Of a stretch of 7,084 nt of DNA, positions 1-6,696 are shown in pieces. The DNA comes from an uncultured Veillonella sp. Lineage in GTDB: Bacteria; Bacillota; Negativicutes; Veillonellales; Veillonellaceae. The stretch covers positions 1 through 7,084 of the forward strand of contig CAKQBP010000067.1 in NCBI GenBank assembly GCA_934216375.1. The letters run 5' to 3'. The position numbers and the translations under genes are program-made. Under the pieces are notes generated by a model. It made no database searches and was not told where the DNA came from. It saw only the letters and a list, made by a program, of their open reading frames with translations. Positions within the stretch are counted from its first letter, which is position 1. Every line of letters starts with the position of its first letter.

Positions 1-2146
1 GAATTGCTCTGCGAACCGCTAAATTACGTTCATCATAGATATGTTGAACTGTTTCGTTATCGCGGTCACAACCGAGAACGAGCATAGTCAAGTCGTTAGA
101 ACCAATGGAATAACCATCTACGTATTTATTGAATTGATCAGCCAAGATAATATTTGATGGAATCTCAGCCATGAGCCATACTTTAAAGTCTTTACTGCGT
201 TCAAGGCCTTCTTGAGCCATCAAATTAGTTACTAATTCAGCTTCTTCTACAGTACGGCAGAATGGAATCATAACCTGTAAGTTCTTGAAACCAAATTCAT
301 TGCGTACTTTTTTGATTGCTTCTAATTCTAATTTGAAAGCAGGCGTGTATTTTGGATCATAGTAACGAGAAGCACCACGCCAGCCAAGCAATGCACTGGA
401 TTCATGTGGTTCGTATTTGTCACCACCTTTAAGGTCGCGGTATTCACTAGATTTGAAGTCGCTCAAACGAACTACTACTTGGCGAGGCGCTAATGCTTGA
501 CACACTTTGCGCATACCTTCTGCCAATGTATTTACAGCAAAATCACTGCGGCCTGTTTCGATAAGGTGTAATGGATGTTCGTGGATGAAGGTAGTCCAAA
601 TGAACTCTTCACGCATTAAACCGATGCCATCACAAGGCAATACGCCATATTTTTGAGCCAAATCAGGATCGCCTAAGTTCATGTAAATCTTAGTGCCTGT
701 TACAGGTACATATTCAGCAGCTACACCTGTAGAAGCTTGAGCTTCAGGCTTTTTAACGATATCTTCTAATACACCATCGTATACAATACCATTTGTAGCA
801 TCAACGGTAATCATTTGACCATCTTTAATAGAGGTAGTCGCTTCATGACTGCGGCTCTTAGTACCTACAATACAAGGAATGCCAAGCTCACGGCTAACGA
901 TCGATGCATGACAAGTCATACCGCCAGCATCAGTAACGATAGCTTTTGCCTTTTTCATGGCTGGCACCCAATCAGGAGCTGTCATAGCTGTAACAAGGAT
1001 TTCGCCTTCTTTGAACTCATCAATATCCTCAGGATTAATGATAACGTGAGCTTTACCTGCCGCATTACCAGGGGAAGCCGGCAAACCTTTTACAATAATA
1101 TCGCGATTACCTGCATCTAATGTGCTAGCTTTTTCGGATGTTTCTGATTTTTCTTTGCGTGACCAAACTGTTTCTGGACGAGCTTGCAAGATCCAAATCT
1201 TGTCATTGCGTTCATCTACGCCCCATTCCATATCCATGTAGCAACCATAATGCTTTTCAATTGCTTTTGCATATTCTGCAAGTTCCAAAACTTGAGCATC
1301 TGTAATAACTTGTTGTTTTGCTTCGTCGGCTGGAACCACTTCCTCAACGCAGTCACCATCGGCTTTACGAACAAGGCGGACATGTTTATCGTTAATCATG
1401 CGGTCCGTAATTTCCATCTTTTCTTTATCCACACGGAAATTATCTGGTGTAACCGTACCTTGTACAACATATTCACCAAGACCCCAAGAGCCTTCAATAA
1501 GAATATTGTTATCATTGCCTGTTACAAGGTCAACAGTAAACATTACGCCAGCTGCTTTAGAGAATACCATCATTTGAACTGCAGCACTCAATGCTACTGT
1601 CATATGATCGAAGCCTTGTTTTACACGATAATATGTTGCACGATCTGTGAAAGTAGATGCGTAGCATTCTTTTACTTTTTCGATAATTACGTCAGCACCG
1701 CGTACATTTAAATATGTATCTTGTTGGCCTGCGAAGCTTGCATCTGGCAAGTCTTCTGCCGTTGCACTAGAACGAACAGCTACAAATGGATTTTCTTCGT
1801 TCACTTTTTTACCAAGTTCTTCATAGGCATGACGGATAGCATCTGCCAATTCTTTTGGCATTTCTTCCTGACAAATCATGCGGCGAATCTTAGCACATAC
1901 TTCGCGCAATAATGCAGAATTTTCTACATCATCTAACGCATCAAGCTCAGCGCGGATTTTATCTTCCAAACCTGTAGCTTTCATAAACTCACGATAACCA
2001 TGAGCAGTTGTTGCAAAGCCATAAGGTACAGGTACATTAGTGGAGGATGTCAATTCCCCTAAGGAAGAAGACTTACCACCTACTAAATTAACATCTTCAC
2101 GTTGTAATTCATCAAACCAAAGTACGTATGCTGTTTCGCGATTCAT
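1..2146 (-). CDS. ppsA: Phosphoenolpyruvate synthase (pyruvate, water dikinase), C-terminus cut off by window edge
   Basis: This cytoplasmic enzyme converts pyruvate, ATP and water to PEP, AMP and phosphate, the entry step of gluconeogenesis from pyruvate or lactate. The frame is open without a stop for 715 codons from ATG at 2146 to the left edge. An AGGAGG ribosome binding site lies 7 bases before the ATG. Domains in order: N-terminal ATP-grasp/PPDK domain with VGGKSSSLGEL (residues 22-32), AVRSSATAEDLPDASFAGQQ (123-142) and ILQARPETVW (about 319-328); swivelling phosphohistidine domain with GGMTCHASIVSRELG, catalytic His413; PEP-binding TIM barrel with IGLMREEF (Arg512), LKGGDKYEP and GSNDLTMLVLG (from 682). 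The E. coli enzyme has 792 residues, so roughly 80 residues, including the expected catalytic Cys, lie outside. The LKGG and GWRG motifs and the overall length favour PpsA over the longer pyruvate phosphate dikinase. It has its own promoter and no terminator separates it from the upstream Nudix gene. Confidence 0.96.
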   Translation of the reverse strand, partial: MNRETAYVLWFDELQREDVNLVGGKSSSLGELTSSTNVPVPYGFATTAHGYREFMKATGLEDKIRAELDALDDVENSALLREVCAKIRRMICQEEMPKELADAIRHAYEELGKKVNEENPFVAVRSSATAEDLPDASFAGQQDTYLNVRGADVIIEKVKECYASTFTDRATYYRVKQGFDHMTVALSAAVQMMVFSKAAGVMFTVDLVTGNDNNILIEGSWGLGEYVVQGTVTPDNFRVDKEKMEITDRMINDKHVRLVRKADGDCVEEVVPADEAKQQVITDAQVLELAEYAKAIEKHYGCYMDMEWGVDERNDKIWILQARPETVWSRKEKSETSEKASTLDAGNRDIIVKGLPASPGNAAGKAHVIINPEDIDEFKEGEILVTAMTAPDWVPAMKKAKAIVTDAGGMTCHASIVSRELGIPCIVGTKSRSHEATTSIKDGQMITVDATNGIVYDGVLEDIVKKPEAQASTGVAAEYVPVTGTKIYMNLGDPDLAQKYGVLPCDGIGLMREEFIWTTFIHEHPLHLIETGRSDFAVNTLAEGMRKVCQALAPRQVVVRLSDFKSSEYRDLKGGDKYEPHESSALLGWRGASRYYDPKYTPAFKLELEAIKKVRNEFGFKNLQVMIPFCRTVEEAELVTNLMAQEGLERSKDFKVWLMAEIPSNIILADQFNKYVDGYSIGSNDLTMLVLGCDRDNETVQHIYDERNLAVRRAI

Positions 2147-2174
2147 GTGAGAACCTCCTAGATTAATTAGTGCA

Positions 2175-2199
2175 ACACATTAAACCTTTTACACATAAA
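2175..2199. repeat. Short direct repeat at the ppsA transcription start
   Basis: Two copies of ACACATNAA (plus strand, 2175-2183 acacattaa and 2191-2199 acacataaa) are 16 bases apart start to start. They cover the predicted start site and early leader of ppsA. The position would suit a repressor operator, but with only nine bases per copy in AT-rich DNA, chance is a real alternative. Confidence 0.25.
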
Positions 2200-2227
2200 T
2201 AGTATACCTTAATTTAAAATCTGTCAA
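2199..2227 (-). promoter_or_regulatory. Probable sigma-A type promoter of ppsA
   Basis: Read on the minus strand, a perfect -35 box TTGACA (2222-2227) is followed after 17 bases by TACTAT (2199-2204). An overlapping TATACT (2201-2206) would give 15-base spacing. Transcription would start near 2192, leaving a leader of about 45 nt before the ppsA ATG. This is the best-matched -35 element in the window, which fits strong expression of a central metabolic gene. Confidence 0.7.
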
Positions 2228-2260
2228 TTTATATGAGCATTAATATGCAAATAAACTTCC

Positions 2261-2863
2261 CTATATATCTAAAAAGTTTTTTAGTACTCGCCCCGTTAGT
2301 CCCCATATGGTGTATTGTTCATAGGGATAGAAATAGACGGAGTAGTTTTGTCTAATCTTCCAATCAATATTATAACCTTCTAATAGATGAAACGGAAAAT
2401 CACGCAAAGGTCTTGTAGCTATGTCTAAGTGACCTACAGTTGGTTCCATGTCTAGTAGGTATTGTAAGGGAACTGTAAATACCTCTCCTACTTCATCTGG
2501 ATTGGGTTTTAAATCATTTGTATGTAGTCGCACTGCAACGGCATATAGTTTTACTCCAATAGCAGATACGAGACAATCTAAATTTCCTAGCAGTTCAATT
2601 TGATCTAAATCTATACCCAGTTCCTCAGAACATTCGCGCATGGCTGTATGAGCACCGCTTTTATCATTAGGCTCACAGTGCCCGCCAGGGAAACTGATTT
2701 CACCGGGTTGACGTCGCAATGTATTACTACGCACGGTAAACACCACATGATTTTCTCCATCGATTTCTAATAGAGGCACGGCTACTGCCGCCGTGATAAC
2801 ATCAATATCTGTAAGAACAGTATGTTCTCGTTGTTCTAAAAAGTTGCTTAGTACTTTGTCCAT
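2261..2863 (-). CDS. Nudix hydrolase, CoA pyrophosphatase (NudL-like)
   Basis: A 200-residue protein, close in size to E. coli NudL (about 190 residues). Residues 42-61 (FTVRS...FPGG) fit the CoA-type Nudix signature R-S-x3-R-x3-G-x3-F-P-G-G exactly. The Nudix box follows at 61-84, with REcsEELG holding the metal-binding Glu77, Glu80 and Glu81. The spacing between Asp67 and Arg76 is eight residues rather than the canonical seven, and Asp replaces the first Glu, as in NudL and NUDT7. Such enzymes split the diphosphate of CoA or its derivatives into 3',5'-ADP and (acyl-)phosphopantetheine with Mg2+ or Mn2+; the true substrate here is inferred. No signal peptide or membrane segment is seen. The start is ATG with AGAGGA six bases upstream, and the stop is TAG. 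The gene lies between tyrS, separated by a terminator, and ppsA, 114 bases downstream with no terminator between, so readthrough into ppsA is possible. Confidence 0.9.
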   Translation of the reverse strand: MDKVLSNFLEQREHTVLTDIDVITAAVAVPLLEIDGENHVVFTVRSNTLRRQPGEISFPGGHCEPNDKSGAHTAMRECSEELGIDLDQIELLGNLDCLVSAIGVKLYAVAVRLHTNDLKPNPDEVGEVFTVPLQYLLDMEPTVGHLDIATRPLRDFPFHLLEGYNIDWKIRQNYSVYFYPYEQYTIWGLTGRVLKNFLDI

Positions 2864-2898
2864 ATATGGTCCTCTTAAAAATTATAGTAAATTTATAC

Positions 2899-2927
2899 AA
2901 TATCTATTTAAGTCTTTTATGTATCAA
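2899..2927 (-). promoter_or_regulatory. Possible promoter of the Nudix hydrolase gene
   Basis: On the minus strand TTGATA (2922-2927, 5 of 6 consensus bases) is followed after 17 bases by GATATT (2899-2904, 4 of 6). The start would lie near 2892 with a leader of about 30 nt. The 2864-3036 gap is very AT-rich and contains other TATAAT-like strings, so the choice is tentative. A promoter somewhere in this gap is expected because a terminator closes tyrS just upstream. Confidence 0.4.
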
Positions 2928-3036
2928 ATTTGTATTTTATATTTATCGTTTATATTCATTATACATTAACTTGTAAGTCAATTTCTTCCTTCACAAACAA
3001 CAAATTCAGTAGATAAGCTTATAGATAAAAATAGAC

Positions 3037-3079
3037 AAAAAAAAACTGTGACAAGGTTTCTGTACCTCATCACAGTTTT
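3037..3079 (-). terminator. Rho-independent terminator of tyrS
   Basis: A 10-bp outer stem (3042-3051 aaaactgtga with 3070-3079 tcacagtttt), a 2x2 mismatch, then a 4-bp inner stem (aggt/acct) enclose a six-base loop. On the minus strand the hairpin runs into a T tract of nine bases (plus-strand A run 3037-3045), part of which pairs with the outer stem. It begins four bases after the tyrS stop codon. The plus strand offers only a short T run, so it acts mainly for tyrS. Confidence 0.9.
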
Positions 3080-3082
3080 ATA

Positions 3083-4291
3083 TTAGTTAAATTTAATTTT
3101 TTGGAATTTACGTTTACCTACTTGAAGAATCATGCCGTCTTCAAGAGTAATATTTTCTTCGCTATATTTTTCGCCATTTATTTTGAAAGCACCTGCTTTA
3201 ATAGAGCGACGTGCTTCACCATTGGATGCAGTTAAGCCAGCATCTGTGCAGAACTGTGGTACAAAGATTGGTTCTGTTGGTGCATCCATGGCGTACTCAG
3301 GAATGTCTGTAGGCATAGCGCGTTGTTGGAACACGCGTTTAAATTCTTCTTCTGCTTCGAGAGCCGCCTCTTCACCATGATACAAGCGAACAATGGTACG
3401 AGCCAATTGCATTTTAGCATCACGAGGATGTAACTCCCCGGATTCAAGACGTTTTGCCATATCCTCCTGCTCTTCGATAGGCATATCTGTAACGAGCATG
3501 AAGTAGCGCATCATCAATTCATCAGGAATGGACATCGCTTTGCCGTACATTTCTTTAGGTTCTTCATCGATACCAATGTAATTACCTAAAGATTTACTCA
3601 TTTTTTGAACGCCATCAAGACCTTCAAGCAATGGCATTGTAATAACAACTTGTGGCTCTTGACCTTCCAATTCTTGTCAATGACGACCCATCAACAAGTT
3701 AAAAGTTTGGTCTGTACCACCAAATTCAACGTCAGCATGTAATGCTACGGAATCTTGACCTTGCATCAATGGGTACATGAACTCATGCACGCCAATAGGA
3801 CGACCTTCTTTAAAGCGTTTGCTGAAATCATCGCGTTCCATCATACGTGCAACTGTATAGGAGCTAGCCAAACGAAGTACGTCAGCAAAATTCATAGATT
3901 CTAACCATTCGCTATTGTCACGAACAATTGTTTTTTCAGGATCTAATACCTTGAAGATTTGTGTTTTATAAGTTTCAGCATTTTTCAATACTTCTTCTTT
4001 TGTTAATGGTGGACGAGTAACACTTTTACCAGTAGGATCACCAATACGAGCAGTAAAGCCACCGATAACGATCACTACTTGATGACCAAATTCTTGGAAT
4101 AAACGTAGCTTACGAAGAGGAACAGTATGTCCCAAATGAATGTCTGGAGCCGTTGGATCCAAACCTAGTTTTACAACTAGTGGTTTATTTTTCTTAATGG
4201 ATTTCTCTATTTTTTTTACAAGATCTTGTTCGTTAATTAAATCCGCTACACCATGTTTAATTTGGCGCACTTGTTCTTGAGCACTAATCAT
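3083..4291 (-). pseudogene. tyrS: Tyrosyl-tRNA synthetase interrupted by one in-frame TGA (codon 205 of 402)
   Basis: TyrRS charges tRNA-Tyr with tyrosine using ATP in the cytoplasm. The frame runs from ATG 4291 (AGGAGG six bases upstream) to TAA at 3083, 402 codons, the usual length of the TyrZ-like bacterial form. The class I signature is HLGH at residues 52-55 within [15 protein letters not shown]. The tyrosine-site region [16 protein letters not shown] precedes the break. KMSKS is at 230-234. The C-terminal S4-type RNA-binding domain spans about 345-402. Codon 205 is TGA (3677-3679), between GRH and QELEGQEPQV. Family members normally carry Leu here (GR-x-LQ), and TTA to TGA is one base change. 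No frameshift occurs, and both halves keep all motifs. The downstream half has no ribosome binding site, with TTG at 3670 as its only nearby start. It may be a sequencing error, a fresh nonsense mutation, or a functional gene with readthrough. Promoter and terminator are intact. Confidence 0.9.
3677..3679 (-). other. Premature TGA stop codon inside tyrS
   Basis: The minus-strand codons read GGT CGT CAT TGA CAA GAA TTG. Changing plus-strand base 3678 from c to a would give TTA (Leu) and a single 402-codon reading frame. The base after the stop is C, a context known to weaken UGA termination. The other complete ends in this window use TAA or TAG, and no other real gene here contains an in-frame TGA, so nothing supports a general recoding of TGA. 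Confidence 0.95.
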
Positions 4292-4320
4292 GATAATCCT
4301 CCTAGAAATACTATTGTTTT

Positions 4321-4349
4321 AGTATACCATTATCTAAAAACTTTCACAA
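4321..4349 (-). promoter_or_regulatory. Probable extended -10 promoter of tyrS
   Basis: On the minus strand TTGTGA (4344-4349) is followed after 17 bases by TATACT (4321-4326), preceded by TGG, giving an extended -10 element TGGTATACT. Transcription would start near 4314 with a leader of only about 22 nt. That is too short to hold a T-box riboswitch, the usual control of aminoacyl-tRNA synthetase genes in Firmicutes. Confidence 0.65.
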
Positions 4350-4361
4350 TTATATATAGTA

Positions 4362-4388
4362 TTGGATTTAAACCATTTATGATATAAT
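4362..4388 (+). promoter_or_regulatory. Probable extended -10 promoter of the PBP1A gene
   Basis: A perfect extended -10, TGATATAAT (4380-4388), lies 60 bases before the start codon. The -35 is weak: TTGGAT (4362-4367) at 15-base spacing, as is common with extended -10 promoters. The start would be near 4395 with a leader of about 54 nt. It stands back to back with the tyrS promoter; the two -35 regions are 12 bases apart. Confidence 0.65.
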
Positions 4389-4448
4389 ATTTATAACTGC
4401 GTAATAGAATTTACGTTATATTTACTAAAAGAAAAAAGAGGTGACTCT

Positions 4449-6539
4449 ATGAGTAGTAACTCAAATACGAGAGCCAATCGCCGCTCAAATGGTAATGGTT
4501 CTACGCCGAAGAAAACAAATCCTAAGCGTCTATTTTGGATTTGTGCACTTCTCTTTATACTCATCGTAGCCGGTGGTGGCTGTGGTTTCATAAGTGCCAC
4601 ATTATCAAATCTACCGGATGTATCCAATGTACGCCCTTCTGCATCGTCTCAGATTTATGACGTGCACGGCAATCTCATTACTACGGTTCACTCCACAGAA
4701 AATAGATTGCCAGTACCTCTAAAAGATGTACCAAAAGATTTACAGAATGCCTTTGTAGCTACAGAAGATTCCCGTTTCTATACGCATCATGGTATTGACC
4801 CAATTGGTATTTTACGTGCTGTATGGGTAAACATTGTACATAGCGGTGTATCTGAAGGTGGTTCTACAATTACTCAACAATTAGCTCGTAATGCATTCTT
4901 ATCCCAAGATAGAACATTAAAACGTAAAATTTCCGAAGCATTATTAGCGCTTAAAATTGAACAACATTACACCAAGGATGAAATCCTTGAAATGTATATG
5001 AACCAAATCTACTTTGGTCAAGGTGCTTACGGTGTACAATCTGCATCTCATGTATATTTTGGTAAGGATGCTAGTGAGTTAACACTTGCACAAGCGGCGC
5101 TCATTGCTGGTTTACCACAAAGCCCTAACTATTACTCCCCATTCAATGATTTAGAGGCTAGTAAAAAACGTCAAGCTGTCGTATTAGGCCAAATGGTAAA
5201 ATATGGTTATATTACACAAGAGCAAGCTGACGAAGCTCGTCAAGCAGATTTAGGTTTAATAGCTAAACAAGAACAAGCTCATGAGAAATCTAATGCATCT
5301 TACTTCATTAACTATGTTATTTCTCAGATTTCTGAAAAGTACGGCGATGATGCCATCTATAAAGATGGGTTAAAAATCTATACTACTCTCGATATGGATG
5401 CACAAAATGCTGCTGTTGCAGCAATGCAAAATTTGCCTAATTACTACACTGATAAAAATGGATTATCTCAACCACAAGGTGCTATAGTAGCCATGAATCC
5501 TCACAATGGTTACATTGTAGCCATGGTCGGTGGTCGCGGTGATGACGCTTTCAACCGCGCTACACAAGCAGAACGTCAACCTGGTTCCACTATGAAACCT
5601 TTCGTTTATTTAGCAGCTATTCAATCTGGTAAAACTCCTGGTTCTATAGTTGAGGACAGTCCTGTTACCTTCGGTAACTGGAGTCCTAAAAACTATGAAA
5701 ACGACTACGAAGGTAATATTACATACCGCTACGCATTACAACATTCTCGCAATGTAGCAGCTGTAAAAGTTGCCGATGAAGTAGGTATGACTAAAGTTAT
5801 CAATCTTGCTAAAGAAATGGGTATCTCTACTCTAACTGATCAAGATTACAACTTATCGACAGCACTTGGCGGTTTAACTCATGGTGTTACACCTCTTGAT
5901 ATGGTACAGGCTTACGGTGTACTTGCTAATGGCGGTATCAAGGTTCAACCTACAGCCATCCTTAAAATTGTAGATCGCAACGGCCAAGTTGTAGAAGAAA
6001 ACTCTATCCAAGAAAAACGCGTTATTGATGAAAAAGATGCGGCCATCATGACTAATATGCTAGAATCTGTTATAAATGGTGGTACTGGCGGTAATGCAGC
6101 CATCGGTCGTCCTGCAGCAGGTAAAACAGGTACTACTGATGACTCCAAAGATGCTTGGTTCATAGGTTACACTCCAGATTTAGTAGCTGCTGTTTGGATT
6201 GGTGATGACTACGGCACCGAAACATTACACGGTATTACGGGTGGTAGTACACCTGCTGTTATGTGGGGTCAATTCATGTCCAATGCTCTTGCCAATACTC
6301 CGGCCTCTGACTTCCCTGTCCCAGCTAGCGCACAAGCAGTAATCTCTGAAGGTTACGTCAATCCTACAAAGGCACAACCTAAAAAAGAAGATAAAAAGGA
6401 CGAAAAAGCAGATAAGAAAGATGATACAGGCAATGGAACAGATGAAAAAATAAAAAGTAATGACAAGCCTCAAAAAGAAGAGGTCACAGAGCAAAAATCA
6501 AATTCATCGAAAAATAAAAAGTCTAAAAAGGAACGCTAA
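4449..6539 (+). CDS. pbp1A: Class A penicillin-binding protein, PBP1A family (glycosyltransferase/transpeptidase)
   Basis: A 696-residue bifunctional peptidoglycan synthase that polymerises lipid II and cross-links stem peptides outside the cytoplasmic membrane. A basic cytoplasmic N-terminus (1-28) precedes one membrane segment (about 29-51), giving a type II topology. The GT51 domain shows EDSRFYTHHGID (catalytic Glu106), GGSTITQQLARN (137-148), RKISEALLAL (second Glu163) and MNQIYFGQGAYGV (184-196). The transpeptidase domain shows SxxK at Ser380-Lys383 (GSTMKPF), SxN at 433-435 (SRN) and KTGT at 559-562, so both activities look intact. A low-complexity tail (641-696) holds 18 Lys and 14 Asp/Glu. 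At this length it resembles Gram-positive PBP1 more than the 850-residue E. coli PBP1A, and I see no room for a large inserted domain between GT and TP. The start is ATG with GAGGTGA four bases upstream. It is divergent from tyrS and convergent with mutS2, so it is probably monocistronic. Confidence 0.97.
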   Translation: MSSNSNTRANRRSNGNGSTPKKTNPKRLFWICALLFILIVAGGGCGFISATLSNLPDVSNVRPSASSQIYDVHGNLITTVHSTENRLPVPLKDVPKDLQNAFVATEDSRFYTHHGIDPIGILRAVWVNIVHSGVSEGGSTITQQLARNAFLSQDRTLKRKISEALLALKIEQHYTKDEILEMYMNQIYFGQGAYGVQSASHVYFGKDASELTLAQAALIAGLPQSPNYYSPFNDLEASKKRQAVVLGQMVKYGYITQEQADEARQADLGLIAKQEQAHEKSNASYFINYVISQISEKYGDDAIYKDGLKIYTTLDMDAQNAAVAAMQNLPNYYTDKNGLSQPQGAIVAMNPHNGYIVAMVGGRGDDAFNRATQAERQPGSTMKPFVYLAAIQSGKTPGSIVEDSPVTFGNWSPKNYENDYEGNITYRYALQHSRNVAAVKVADEVGMTKVINLAKEMGISTLTDQDYNLSTALGGLTHGVTPLDMVQAYGVLANGGIKVQPTAILKIVDRNGQVVEENSIQEKRVIDEKDAAIMTNMLESVINGGTGGNAAIGRPAAGKTGTTDDSKDAWFIGYTPDLVAAVWIGDDYGTETLHGITGGSTPAVMWGQFMSNALANTPASDFPVPASAQAVISEGYVNPTKAQPKKEDKKDEKADKKDDTGNGTDEKIKSNDKPQKEEVTEQKSNSSKNKKSKKER

Positions 6540-6561
6540 TTCAACAGTAGTTTCTAAAAGG

Positions 6562-6591
6562 GCGGAACTCAGTGTTACGCAATTTCTTTTT
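6562..6591 (+). terminator. Possible intrinsic terminator of the PBP1A gene
   Basis: gcg-g-aac (6562-6568) pairs with gtt-a-cgc (6574-6580) as a 7-position stem with one G/A mismatch and a TCAGT loop. It is followed by a T-rich stretch, aatttcttttt (6581-6591). It lies 22 bases after the pbp1A stop codon. Placement and T run fit, but the stem is short. Confidence 0.45.
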
Positions 6592-6624
6592 ATAAATATT
6601 TACTATCTAAATATTATCTCTATA

Positions 6625-6663
6625 AAAAGGTAGCAAGCCATAAGAGCTGATATGTACCCTTTT
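6625..6663. terminator. Weak hairpin in the pbp1A/mutS2 convergent gap, possible bidirectional terminator
   Basis: aaaaggta (6625-6632) pairs with tacccttttt-like sequence (6655-6663) with one bulged C, flanked by A and T runs on both sides. The loop is long (22 bases) with at most a small AGC/GCT inner pairing. It lies downstream of mutS2 on the minus strand, where a terminator is expected. The structure is poor and the call is made mainly on position. Confidence 0.3.
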
Positions 6664-6696
6664 ATTTCCATATAAAATTTTCTGAAGATTATATTT

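Noticed and set aside
815..1912. Three plus-strand open frames (815-1120, 1184-1711, 1721-1912) antisense to ppsA
   Set aside because: Their translations are Cys/Phe/His-rich with no family resemblance, no ribosome binding sites were seen, and they lie opposite a continuous PEP synthase frame. They are codon shadows.
2958..2981. TTGACT and TATAAT on the minus strand upstream of the Nudix gene
   Set aside because: The boxes look good, but only 12 bases separate them, too short for a sigma-70 type promoter.
3132..3447. Open frames on both strands within the tyrS C-terminal half
   Set aside because: The minus-strand frame is a shifted reading of tyrS and the plus-strand one is its antisense. 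The authentic frame carries KMSKS and the S4 domain.
3083..3670. The tyrS C-terminal half as a separate gene starting at TTG 3670
   Set aside because: There is no ribosome binding site, the start falls in the middle of the conserved catalytic fold, and the frame is the same as the upstream half. It is one gene with a stop, not a split synthetase.
3677..3679. TGA read as Trp, Gly or selenocysteine
   Set aside because: No other real gene in the window has an in-frame TGA, the family residue here is Leu, and no SECIS-like hairpin was evident just downstream of the codon.
5945..6494. Minus-strand open frames antisense to pbp1A (5945-6163, 6225-6494)
   Set aside because: They lie opposite the transpeptidase domain and the Lys-rich tail. 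The Phe/Ile-rich translation of the second is the expected complement of AAA/AAG-rich codons.
6594..6615. Hairpin aatattta / taaatatt with a five-base loop after pbp1A
   Set aside because: The stem is eight A-T pairs with no GC and no T run after it. It is expected by chance in this AT-rich gap and too weak to call a terminator.
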